From JANRIZ01 sp033764445 (lineage in GTDB: Bacteria > Verrucomicrobiota > Verrucomicrobiia > JAWXBN01), in NCBI GenBank assembly GCA_033764445.1, contig JANRIZ010000128.1, positions 1-9,438 of the forward strand: a stretch of DNA of 9,438 nucleotides. Reading direction: 5' to 3'. Below the pieces are notes generated by a model. It ran no database searches. It was given only the letters and a program-made list of their open reading frames with translations, and was not told the DNA's origin. The position numbers and the translations under genes were made by a program. Below are positions 1-5,714 of this stretch, piece after piece (position 1 is the stretch's first letter; the number at the start of each line of letters is the position of its first letter).

Positions 1-2006
1 CACAGCCCAACGGATTTGAGGAGGCGTTTAATTTTTTTTACACGACGGTGGGGGGAGGCCCGTATTATCTGGGGATTACCGGCAGGAGCGACACGCCCGA
101 GGAACTCAACAAGACGTGCAGCACCTGCACAGCCAACGGGATGTGTACGCCCACATATGCCGTGAAGAGTGTGGAGATGGAATTGCCGTTGGGCCAATCC
201 GCCGATGGATCCAGTGCGGGGTACTTGAAGCTCAAGAGTGATCAACTGGCCCGATGGGTGTACACACCAGCGGCTCTGGTGTATGGGGCGGGGGGCAAAC
301 TTCGTGCGGAGGTCAAGAGGGTACAGGGATATGAGATCCGTCAGGTCAAGAGCAATCCTGCTGATGCCGTCAATCCTGTCCGGGCGGAGACTTTTGCCTA
401 TGACCGGGCAGACCAGTTGGTGGGTGCAATCCTCAAAAACACCGGGAGTCAGGCCGTACTCAAGGAGTTTTCCTATCGATACGACCCCGCAGGCAACCGG
501 ATCAGCGAACAATCTGGAAATGGTGTCGCCAAGTCGGCATTCAATTCTGTCAATGAGCTGACACAACGGACGGCAGGGGCCGGGAATATGGTGGTGCGGG
601 GAGATGTCAGTGATGCTTCGACCAATTCTCTATCGACCAATGCGGTTTCAGTCATCCAAGGGACCAATGCGGTGGCGGCGACGACGACGCAAGTGGCCGA
701 TGGCAGTCATACCAATTACACCGCTTCGGCAGTGATGAGTGTCAGTGAGGGGACAAATACCTTCAAGGTGGTAGCCAAGGATGTGACGGGGAATGTCTCC
801 ACCAACAACTATCAAATTGTTGTGCAGAAGGCCGGGGAAAGTGCAACCTTGACATATGATCCCAACGGGAATCTAATCAAAAATGTGTCGGCAACTGTGA
901 CCAATAGCTATTCGTGGGATGCCAAAAACCAGCTTGTGGGCATCAAAAAGGTGTCGGGTTCGACGACCAATGAATCGGCCTTCCTATACAACGGCATGGG
1001 CCAGCGCGTGGGCATCACCGAAAAGGTGAATGGCTCCGTGACCAGCGACAAAAAACTTCTCTGGTGCGGGGGCGCTCAACCCTGTGAGGAACGGGATTCA
1101 ACAGGAGCCACCGTCACAAAGCAGTACTTTGGCCAAGGCATGCGAATTGTATCGGGTGGAAATGCGGGCGTTTACTTCTACAATCGCGATCACCTGGGGT
1201 CAGTGCGGGAAATGACCGATTCCACGGGCAATTTGCGCGCAAGGTATGACTTTGATCCCTACGGAAGACGCACAAAACTCAGCGGCGACCTCGACTCTGA
1301 CTTTGGTTTCACCGGCCACTATAATCATGCCGCGAGCGGCCTCGTGCTGGCCATGTACCGTGCTTACGACTCAGATACCGGAAGATGGCTATCACGCGAT
1401 CCCATCGGGGAAAATGGTGGAATTAATCTTTACGGTTATTGCGAAAATGATCCGGTCAATAAGATCGATCCGCTGGGGTTGATAAATCAGTGGACTGAAT
1501 GGTGGGCTGACCTGAGTGTGAATGGCAATATGGCACAGCAAGCATCCGCATGGGTGTTTGGTCCTATTTCAGGATTAATCCCTGATTCTGGTGGCTCAAC
1601 CTTATCGGGAACTGCTGGATTTGGTACTGGTGCTACTGTTGGAAGGAATTCTCAATATTTCTTTGGCTCTGATTGCCCATCAACTGCGGATTTTGATATT
1701 GCTGGACCTGTAATGGGAAGTCCACAGTTGGGGACTGACTTGCAAGGCAATTTAGCTTGGAGTGTTAATCCTTCCAGTCAATCCGGCCCAGATAGTTGGT
1801 CGGGTTGGTTTGCTGGATACAATTTAGGAATTGGCCCATTTTCGTTCAGCGTTTCTGGAGGTGGTGGATGGCTGTCCTTTGGTGCTGGCTTTTCTTTATC
1901 GGGGAGTATCCCTCAAGGGTTTACCGCATCAACATCTGCAACATATTATCAAGAAGATACTGATGGCCCATCGGGAGGTCGTCTGGGTGGTTGTCCATGT
2001 CCTTAG
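1..2006 (+). CDS. RHS repeat-associated core protein with variable C-terminal tip (5' partial)
   Basis: The frame is open to the left edge, so the gene begins upstream; the GTG at 48 is only the first start-like codon in the window. Visible in order are YD-type repeats (FAYDRADQLVGA, YRYDPAGNRIS, LTYDPNGNLIKN), an Asn/Thr/Ser-rich Ig-like insert ending GNVSTNNYQIVV (about 610-825), and the RHS core from YFYNRDHLGSVREM (about 1171) to DPLGL (1467-1481). In the family, the repeats form a shell that encloses a C-terminal toxin, which is cut off near the end of the core. The 174 residues after DPLGL are Gly/Ser/aromatic-rich with alternating patterns such as GPFSFSVSGGGGWLSFGAG, and end in GGCPCP. 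I do not recognise this tail as a known nuclease or ADP-ribosyltransferase. Base composition becomes more AT-rich in the tail and stays so in the next gene, as usual for swapped tips. The 3' end overlaps the putative immunity gene. The RHS call is secure; toxicity of the tail is inferred. Confidence 0.93.
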   Translation, partial: QPNGFEEAFNFFYTTVGGGPYYLGITGRSDTPEELNKTCSTCTANGMCTPTYAVKSVEMELPLGQSADGSSAGYLKLKSDQLARWVYTPAALVYGAGGKLRAEVKRVQGYEIRQVKSNPADAVNPVRAETFAYDRADQLVGAILKNTGSQAVLKEFSYRYDPAGNRISEQSGNGVAKSAFNSVNELTQRTAGAGNMVVRGDVSDASTNSLSTNAVSVIQGTNAVAATTTQVADGSHTNYTASAVMSVSEGTNTFKVVAKDVTGNVSTNNYQIVVQKAGESATLTYDPNGNLIKNVSATVTNSYSWDAKNQLVGIKKVSGSTTNESAFLYNGMGQRVGITEKVNGSVTSDKKLLWCGGAQPCEERDSTGATVTKQYFGQGMRIVSGGNAGVYFYNRDHLGSVREMTDSTGNLRARYDFDPYGRRTKLSGDLDSDFGFTGHYNHAASGLVLAMYRAYDSDTGRWLSRDPIGENGGINLYGYCENDPVNKIDPLGLINQWTEWWADLSVNGNMAQQASAWVFGPISGLIPDSGGSTLSGTAGFGTGATVGRNSQYFFGSDCPSTADFDIAGPVMGSPQLGTDLQGNLAWSVNPSSQSGPDSWSGWFAGYNLGIGPFSFSVSGGGGWLSFGAGFSLSGSIPQGFTASTSATYYQEDTDGPSGGRLGGCPCP

Positions 2007-2500
2007 ACAAAGTTATTTGTATCCGCAGAAAACGGTCGGGATTAATCCTTGAGGGTATGATGCCGCTTGTACCGTGTATCATTCTTGCTGTTTTATTGCT
2101 TTTTAGGCAATGGCTTTCTATCTATTGGACTACTGGCTTTGTGGTTGTTGTGCTGTTGATTTGTTTGTATCGAGTTACAATACGTTTAAGAAATCCAATT
2201 GTTGGAAAATTGGATAATGGGACATTCGAAATTCTTGCTCGTCCGAATAATTCATTTGGCCTATTCAATAAGGAAGAGCTCATTTCGTTGAATCGTGAAA
2301 ATGTTAAGGAGTTGACATACTTGCGTCCGAAAATTGGTGATATAAGTGGATTTGAATCAAGCCTCCTAAGCATTCGTAAAGTATTGTTCATTAAAATGAA
2401 CAACGGTTCGATATATTATGTGCGATGGTTTGAGGATATTGCAAACAAGGAAGAGGTATTTAAGTGGTTTGTAAATCACGGGTATACTATATCTCTCTGA
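1997..2500 (+). CDS. Putative membrane immunity protein of the RHS tip
   Basis: This is a 167-residue protein starting at the ATG at 1997, which overlaps the last 10 bases of the rhs gene; a TTG two codons earlier (1991) is an alternative start. A GGGAGG at 1973-1978 lies 12 bases before the TTG, and a weaker GGGTGG at 1985-1990 lies 6 bases before the ATG. Residues about 22-38 and 45-62 are two adjacent hydrophobic helices separated by a short RQWLSIYW turn. They are followed by a soluble domain of about 100 residues with beta-rich stretches (KLDNGTFEILARP, VLFIKMNNGSIYYVRWF). I know of no named family that it matches with certainty. Overlap with an rhs gene, small size and AT-rich composition are the classic setting of a cognate immunity gene. 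A membrane-anchored immunity protein would fit a toxin acting on or entering through the inner membrane. That function is inferred from context. Confidence 0.7.
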   Translation: MSLDKVICIRRKRSGLILEGMMPLVPCIILAVLLLFRQWLSIYWTTGFVVVVLLICLYRVTIRLRNPIVGKLDNGTFEILARPNNSFGLFNKEELISLNRENVKELTYLRPKIGDISGFESSLLSIRKVLFIKMNNGSIYYVRWFEDIANKEEVFKWFVNHGYTISL

Positions 2501-2595
2501 CGGACAATTGAATTGGCAAGTAAAGGAAGTGAACCGTGTGGGCAACGTCTCACTGCTCCGCACAAGTCGGCGGGGAACGGACATCGCCCAAGACG

Positions 2596-2716
2596 GTAAG
2601 CGGTACGGTGGGCACCTAAGGATGAGAGTAGTCGTATAAGTCGTAGGGGATAAGCTACGACATATATGAGTACGAAACTGGCAGAGACGGAGATATTGAA
2701 GACGGATGTGCTGGGG
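2596..2716 (+). mobile_element. IS66-like left-end remnant, copy A
   Basis: The copy begins GTAAGCGGTACGGTGGGCACC. GTAAGCG is the kind of terminus I know from IS66-family inverted repeats. A leader follows with a 7-bp hairpin (GTCGTAG at 2640-2646, CTACGAC at 2655-2661), then an ATG at 2666 opening the frame MSTKLAETEILKTDVLG, which resembles the start of an IS66-type accessory TnpA. After GGGG at 2716 the element stops; the frame runs into a TGA at 2723. Copy B at 3526 matches over the full length with five substitutions and no gaps. The assignment to IS66 rests on the terminus and the peptide from memory; the duplication itself is directly visible. Confidence 0.6.
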
Positions 2717-2724
2717 CGGGGTTG

Positions 2725-2784
2725 AAAAGGGACAGGCAATTAGTGCAAAATAAGGAGGGGAAGTGGCATTTTAAGAGGTTTTGA
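2725..2784 (+). repeat. GGGACAGGC element, copy 1
   Basis: AAAA followed by GGGACAGGCAATTAGTGC (2729-2746), then a tail similar to that of copy 2: AAAATAAGGAGG, GTGGC and finally TTTTGA. The element follows directly after IS66-like copy A. Similar A-run plus GGGACAGGC repeats are scattered through many bacterial genomes, often near REP-associated IS200-like transposases. That link is from general knowledge; no such transposase is in this window. Confidence 0.7.
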
Positions 2785-2890
2785 AGACGGTTTCCTGATA
2801 GTGGCGGCGAAAGGGAGGGTATCGAATTTTACTAAAATATTTTTTCAGTAAATTCTCTGAGGGCTGGGAGTCTCCTAGTACATAAATCTC

Positions 2891-2918
2891 TTGTCAGGGC
2901 TACGTTCCTGCTTATCTT
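2891..2918 (+). promoter_or_regulatory. Possible sigma70-like promoter of the ankyrin gene
   Basis: TTGTCA at 2891-2896 and TATCTT at 2913-2918 are separated by 16 bases, with five and four of six consensus matches. The start of transcription would be near 2925, about 54 bases before the ATG at 2979. The -10 lies inside the inverted GGGACAGGC element, so the repeat may supply the promoter. The match is moderate and AT-rich DNA gives such matches by chance. Confidence 0.3.
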
Positions 2919-2936
2919 GCACTATTAGCATGTCCC
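2911..2936 (-). repeat. GGGACAGGC element, inverted copy 5
   Basis: Read on the minus strand, this begins GGGACATGCTAATAGTGC and continues AAGATAAG. It matches the first 26 bases of forward copy 2, from its GGGACAGGC, with three mismatches. It is the only copy in this orientation and lies 42 bases before the ankyrin gene, so the gene is enclosed between this copy and forward copy 2 at 3438. Confidence 0.65.
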
Positions 2937-2978
2937 TAATCAGGCTCCCCTCAACGCAACATTCAAGGTAAAAATAAA

Positions 2979-3413
2979 ATGGAACGAAAAATCAAACGAA
3001 GAGTCTGTAATTGGTCCTGCATACTAATTTTTGGAGTATTTTTAATATTGATTTATAAGTATGTTCCAGAATATCTAGTTAGTTATCGAAATAATTCAAT
3101 GCCATTATCAAACGCTCTGATATTAGGAAATATGATTGTTATTTCAAATAAGATTAATGATTCAAATATAAACTCTTTTAATGGTTCTGAATACAGTCTT
3201 TTATGGAATGGAATTTATTCTAAGAAAAAAGAGGTGGTTTTGTTTTTAATTCAAAAAGGTGCTAATCTAGACCGCATCAGCACAGATGGCACTAGTGCTC
3301 TGGATTTATCTGAGGCTCTTGAATTGCATGAAATTAGCGAAATTATCAAATCTCGTGGTGGAAAACACAGTGATAAGTGGATCGCTAGAGAGAAAGCGAA
3401 TGACAACCAATAG
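2979..3413 (+). CDS. Membrane-anchored ankyrin-repeat-like protein, putative orphan immunity protein
   Basis: A 144-residue protein with ATG at 2979, preceded by AAGG (2965-2968) at a spacing of 10. A basic N-terminus (MERKIKRR) is followed by one hydrophobic helix at about residues 12-30, so a membrane anchor is likely. Residues about 70-98 (LLWNGIYSKKKEVVLFLIQKG) and 104-128 (GTSALDLSEALELHEISEII) follow the ankyrin pattern: helix, EVV-LLL-like helix, GA-N turn, then G-TALxLA-like start of the next unit. The tail is charged. Small ankyrin-type proteins are a known class of immunity protein in polymorphic toxin loci, and the gene lies just downstream of an rhs tip/immunity pair without its own toxin, so an orphan immunity gene is a reasonable inference. 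It is strongly AT-rich compared with the flanking GC-rich chromosome. It could also be an unrelated ankyrin protein. Confidence 0.65.
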   Translation: MERKIKRRVCNWSCILIFGVFLILIYKYVPEYLVSYRNNSMPLSNALILGNMIVISNKINDSNINSFNGSEYSLLWNGIYSKKKEVVLFLIQKGANLDRISTDGTSALDLSEALELHEISEIIKSRGGKHSDKWIAREKANDNQ

Positions 3414-3427
3414 CATTGGCAGTGCCA

Positions 3428-3494
3428 GCAGAAAAAAGGGACAGGCAATTAGTGCAAGATAAGGAGGAGAATTGGCTGTAAAAGGAGGTTTTGA
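3428..3494 (+). repeat. GGGACAGGC element, copy 2 (full unit)
   Basis: The longest unit: GCAG, six A, GGGACAGGCAATTAGTGC (3438-3455), AAGATAAGGAGGAGAATTGG, then CTGTAAAAGGAGG and TTTTGA. The next unit's GCAG starts directly after it, so the two are in tandem. It begins 14 bases after the ankyrin stop codon. Confidence 0.75.
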
Positions 3495-3525
3495 GCAGAA
3501 AAAAGGGACAGGCAATTAGTGCAAG
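3495..3525 (+). repeat. GGGACAGGC element, copy 3 (truncated)
   Basis: GCAG, six A and GGGACAGGCAATTAGTGC (3505-3522), followed by AAG. It then stops where the IS66-like terminus begins at 3526. This is what insertion of the mobile element into, or beside, the unit would leave. Confidence 0.7.
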
Positions 3526-3646
3526 GTAAGCGGTACGCCGGGCACCTAAGGATGAGGGTCGTCGTATAAGTCGTAGGCGATAAGCTACGACATATATGAG
3601 TACGAAACTGGCAGAGACGGAGATATTGAAGACGGATGTGCTGGGG
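3526..3646 (+). mobile_element. IS66-like left-end remnant, copy B
   Basis: Second copy of the 121-bp segment, starting GTAAGCGGTACGCCGGGCACC and ending in the same GATGTGCTGGGG as copy A. The leader hairpin is kept (GTCGTAG/CTACGAC) and so is the ATG, here at 3596. Beyond VLG the frame passes into repeat sequence and ends at a TGA at 3731, so no functional transposase gene remains. The two copies are 930 bp apart in direct orientation with the ankyrin gene between them. Confidence 0.6.
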
Positions 3647-3674
3647 GCAGAAAAAAGGGACAGGCTATTAGTGC
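3647..3674 (+). repeat. GGGACAGGC element, copy 4
   Basis: GCAG, six A, and GGGACAGGCTATTAGTGC (3657-3674), one base different from copies 1-3. It abuts the cut end of IS66-like copy B with no bases in between. Confidence 0.7.
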
Positions 3675-3694
3675 TTGACGAGAAAGAATCCCCA

Positions 3695-3768
3695 TTTTGT
3701 GAGTTTTGTGCCTTGAAGTTTACCCCGGATTGATCGGGGCGGCCAAAGTGCGGCGGTCTGTTGGGCCT
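3695..3768 (+). repeat. 74-bp direct repeat, first copy
   Basis: Starts TTTTGTGAGTTTTGTGCC and ends GTTGGGCCT, with two mismatches to the copy at 3848. Each contains a small dyad, CCCCG-gattgat-CGGGG. The bases just before both copies are also alike (AATCC, then a C-rich stretch). Confidence 0.85.
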
Positions 3769-3776
3769 CGCAGAGC

Positions 3777-3816
3777 GGAGGCGGGGGCGCCTCCTGATGC
3801 ACGCGGGGGCGCGTGC
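3777..3816. repeat. Tandem GGGG-loop hairpins (REP-like palindromes)
   Basis: Two hairpins of identical design lie four bases apart (TGAT). GGAGGCG-GGGG-CGCCTCC spans 3777-3794 and GCACGCG-GGGG-CGCGTGC spans 3799-3816. Both have a perfect 7-bp stem and a GGGG loop. They sit between the two 74-bp direct repeats. No T-run follows on the plus strand, so they are not typical intrinsic terminators there. The paired layout resembles REP/BIME-type intergenic palindromes. Confidence 0.7.
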
Positions 3817-3847
3817 GCTCCCCGGGCGGTTCTGAAAAAATCCACCC

Positions 3848-3921
3848 TTTTGTGAGTTTTGTGCCTTGAAGTTTACCCCGGATTGATCGGGGCGGCCAAA
3901 ATGCGGCGGTCCGTTGGGCCT
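3848..3921 (+). repeat. 74-bp direct repeat, second copy
   Basis: Same sequence as 3695-3768 except A for G and C for T near its right end. It ends 29 bases from the stop codon of the carbonic anhydrase-like gene. Confidence 0.85.
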
Positions 3922-3950
3922 TGGGAGGAGATGATTTTTTCCGGTGAAGA

Positions 3951-4481
3951 TCAGATTTTTTTGAGGGACCGGTGGGCTTTGGCCACGGGGATGTATTTTT
4001 CCGCCCAGTGACGCAGCCCGGACCGCTCTTCGGGCCTGAGTTCCCGGACCACCTTGGCCGGGGAACCCAGCACGAGTGACCCCTCGGGAATCCGGGTGCG
4101 GCCGGTGACCGTGGCATTGGCACCGATGATGCATTGGTTGCCGATGACCGCCCCGTCGAGAATCACCGCCCCCATGCCGACCAGCACCTCGTCGCCGAGG
4201 GTGCAGGCGTGAATGACCGCACTGTGGCCGATGGTCGAGTATTTGCCGATGATCGCCGGGAAATCATCCGCCAGATGCACCACCGCGGCATCCTGCACAT
4301 TGCTGCCCTCGCCAATTTCAATGAAGTTGATGTCTCCCCGTGCCACCGCCCCGTACCAGATGCTGGAGTGGGGCCCCATCCGGACGTCGCCCATGACATG
4401 CGATCCGGGAGCGACAAAGGCCGTGGGATCAATGTGCGGCGCGGTGCCGAGGAATTTTTGAAGGCGTTCTTCAGTGGTCAT
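3951..4481 (-). CDS. Gamma-class carbonic anhydrase family protein (YrdA/CamH-like)
   Basis: A 176-residue left-handed beta-helix protein made of hexapeptide repeats, normally a trimer that binds zinc or iron between subunits. The family motif RGD with the following IGEGSNVQD is at residues 48-64. The three metal-ligand histidines are H69 (AVVH), H86 and H91 (IGHSAVIH); the last two keep the five-residue spacing of Cam. Many family members (YrdA, CaiE-like) lack proven carbonic anhydrase activity, so the reaction is uncertain. I chose the ATG at 4481 because the family usually begins a few residues before APHIDPTAFVAPGS. The frame stays open to an ATG at 4571, but that would cover the divergent gene's start. 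There is no Shine-Dalgarno; TTGAAT lies five bases before the ATG, so a leaderless message is possible. Confidence 0.9.
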   Translation of the reverse strand: MTTEERLQKFLGTAPHIDPTAFVAPGSHVMGDVRMGPHSSIWYGAVARGDINFIEIGEGSNVQDAAVVHLADDFPAIIGKYSTIGHSAVIHACTLGDEVLVGMGAVILDGAVIGNQCIIGANATVTGRTRIPEGSLVLGSPAKVVRELRPEERSGLRHWAEKYIPVAKAHRSLKKI

Positions 4482-4569
4482 GGCAGATTCAAACCGTAAG
4501 TCAGGCTCGACTCCGTGGCGAGGGTTTTTTGTCTGTTCAGTCCGCGGGAGGGAGGGTTGAATTCCCGGC
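4482..4569. promoter_or_regulatory. Divergent promoter region
   Basis: These 88 bases separate the start codons of the carbonic anhydrase-like gene (minus) and the phosphatase (plus). TTGAAT lies just before each start: 4487-4492 read on the minus strand, five bases away, and 4557-4562 on the plus strand, seven bases away. No good -35 accompanies either. A G-rich run, GGGAGGGAGGG at 4546-4556, could serve as ribosome-binding site for the plus gene, at a long spacing of 13. Promoter positions are not certain. Confidence 0.35.
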
Positions 4570-5502
4570 ATGGCTTCACGGCGTCATTTTTTGAAAATGA
4601 GTGTGTTGTTTGCGGCAGGGATGAGCGTCCGTCCCGGTGCGTGGGCCCTGGAGCCGCCTGTCCGCTCCCCGGCGGTCCGGCATTTTCTGTGTTTTGGGGA
4701 CTGGGGATTTACGGGGAGAGAGCAGGGCCGGGTGGCCCGGGCGATGACCGTCTTTCTGAAGGCCAACCCCGGATATCACGGGGTTCTCTCCCTTGGGGAC
4801 AATTTTTATGGCGAGTTGAAGAAGGGCGTTCACGACATCCGCTGGAAGGCCGAGTTTGAGGAGATGTATCCGCGTCCCGTCTTTGACCAGCCCTTTTATG
4901 CGCTGCTGGGCAATCACGATTACGATGATCAGGAGGGCAAGGCGCAGATCGAGCTCGACTATGCCGCCGCGCATCCGGGCACACGATGGACCCTGCCCTC
5001 CCGATGGTACCGGACCGATTTCACAGACGACTCAGGCCGGTCCCTGATGACAGCCCTCACGCTCGACAGCAACCACAGCAACCTTGCAAAAAAGCAGTGG
5101 AAGGAACAGATCGCCTGGCTGGAGCGGCAGCTCTCCGGTCCGCGAGGCCGTTGGACGCTGGTCATGGCCCATCATCCGCTTTTTACCAACGGCACCCACG
5201 GGGACAACGATACACTCATCGATGAATGGGGTCCGCTTTTTGAAAAGTACCGGGTGGATGCCTATCTGGCCGGGCATGATCATGACCTTGAACATTTGCA
5301 GGTGAAGGGGTACAGCACCGATTTTCTGATTTCCGGCGGTGGCGGGGCCCCGACGCGTCCGGGTCAAACCGATGAGAACCGCGTGTTTTACCGGAGCGTG
5401 TACGGGTTCATGCATCTGGCGGTGGGCCCGGAGGAATTTGCAATCCGTTTTTATGATGCGGAGGGGGCCGTGTTGTACGGTTATCAGCGCATCCCCACCT
5501 GA
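4570..5502 (+). CDS. Tat-exported purple acid phosphatase-like metallophosphoesterase
   Basis: A 310-residue enzyme of the calcineurin-like superfamily, closest in motif layout to type 5 (tartrate-resistant) acid phosphatases, which hydrolyse phosphomonoesters with a two-metal centre. All metal-ligand motifs are present: GDWG (D44), GDNFY (D77, and Y80, the tyrosine that gives purple acid phosphatases their colour), GNHD (N115, H116), AHHP (H201) and GHDH (H236, H238). The N-terminus MASRRHFLKMSVLFAAG contains a textbook twin-arginine motif, SRRHFLK, before a hydrophobic stretch and an AWALE cleavage-like site. The enzyme therefore probably folds with its metals in the cytoplasm and is exported to the periplasm, where it could release phosphate from organic esters. 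It is the first gene on its side of a divergent pair. The start is fixed by the Tat motif. Confidence 0.92.
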   Translation: MASRRHFLKMSVLFAAGMSVRPGAWALEPPVRSPAVRHFLCFGDWGFTGREQGRVARAMTVFLKANPGYHGVLSLGDNFYGELKKGVHDIRWKAEFEEMYPRPVFDQPFYALLGNHDYDDQEGKAQIELDYAAAHPGTRWTLPSRWYRTDFTDDSGRSLMTALTLDSNHSNLAKKQWKEQIAWLERQLSGPRGRWTLVMAHHPLFTNGTHGDNDTLIDEWGPLFEKYRVDAYLAGHDHDLEHLQVKGYSTDFLISGGGGAPTRPGQTDENRVFYRSVYGFMHLAVGPEEFAIRFYDAEGAVLYGYQRIPT

Positions 5503-5543
5503 GTGGTGTTCTCAAGCAAGAGGTTGACATGGGAAGCCGCGGA

Positions 5544-5568
5544 GGGTTGCGGATCAACCCCGGATTTT
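5544..5568 (+). terminator. Weak intrinsic terminator-like hairpin after the phosphatase
   Basis: GGGTTG (5544-5549) pairs with CAACCC (5555-5560) around a CGGAT loop, followed after four bases by TTTT. It lies about 40 bases past the phosphatase stop codon, on the right strand. The T-run is short and offset, so termination would be inefficient. Confidence 0.35.
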
Positions 5569-5639
5569 CCAGGAGAGCCAACACCCGGATGAAGGTTGAT
5601 CAATCCTCAAACGGACCGGTTGCCGGGGAAGGACCGTGA

Positions 5640-5670
5640 TGAAAGTGCCGTCACATTTCCGTAACTTTCA
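5640..5670. promoter_or_regulatory. Inverted repeat TGAAAGT/ACTTTCA upstream of the kinase operon
   Basis: A perfect 7-bp inverted repeat (5640-5646 and 5664-5670) with 17 bases between arms. It lies 45-75 bases before the first kinase start, a plausible place for an operator or a leader stem. Chance occurrence is possible. Confidence 0.25.
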
Positions 5671-5714
5671 CTTGATTTTCCCGGGCAATGTTTTGAAATG
5701 GATTCCTGACAGAC

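Larger units (their letters stand above)
2501..2978. other. Gene-free repeat-rich interval
   Basis: There is no convincing gene in these 478 bases. The first 95 bases, up to the IS66-like end at 2596, are unassigned. They are followed by the 121-bp IS66-like end, one forward and one inverted copy of the GGGACAGGC element, and an unassigned AT-rich stretch at about 2785-2910. That stretch holds a weak dyad (TTTACT at 2828-2833 and AGTAAA at 2847-2852). Short frames on the minus strand begin within the repeat, reading MPVPF, and look like artefacts of the repeat sequence. Confidence 0.7.
3414..3950. other. Gene-free repeat-rich interval
   Basis: No supported gene lies between the ankyrin gene and the carbonic anhydrase-like gene. 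The interval is a mosaic of three forward GGGACAGGC elements, the second IS66-like end, and two 74-bp direct repeats around a double hairpin. Long minus-strand frames cross it without a recognisable protein pattern. The last 29 bases (3922-3950) are the immediate 3' flank of the carbonic anhydrase-like gene and show no hairpin-plus-T-run terminator. Confidence 0.7.
5503..5714. other. Intergenic region before the kinase operon
   Basis: Holds a possible terminator at 5544-5568, a palindrome TTGATCAA at 5596-5603 and a 7-bp dyad at 5640-5670. No small gene is supported. No strong promoter is clear; TTGATT at 5672-5677 has only poor -10 partners. Confidence 0.5.

Noticed and set aside
48..50. GTG at 48 as the true start of the RHS gene
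   Set aside because: The same frame is open through to the window edge and already reads as protein (QPNGFEEAFNFFYTTVGGG); RHS proteins extend far upstream of the core, so the gene is cut by the window.
2535..2720. Group II intron domain I fragment
   Set aside because: GTGTG at 2536 and the folded GC-rich sequence suggested it, but there is no domain V or reverse transcriptase, and the repeated part starts at GTAAGCG with a transposase-like frame, which fits an IS66-type end better.
2666..2725. Short peptide genes at 2666 and 3596 (MSTKLAETEILKTDVLG...)
   Set aside because: Both are cut at the same point and end in unrelated sequence; they are best explained as the 5' stub of a transposase-associated gene.
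2725..3674. CRISPR array
   Set aside because: The repeats are irregularly spaced, in mixed orientation, and lack uniform spacers or cas genes.
3385..4134. 249-residue minus-strand reading frame
   Set aside because: It runs through the repeats and out of frame through the carbonic anhydrase-like gene; composition is Arg/Pro-rich with no domain pattern.
4482..4571. N-terminal extension of the carbonic anhydrase-like gene to the ATG at 4571
   Set aside because: The extra 30 residues are not family-like and the start would overlap the divergent phosphatase start codon.
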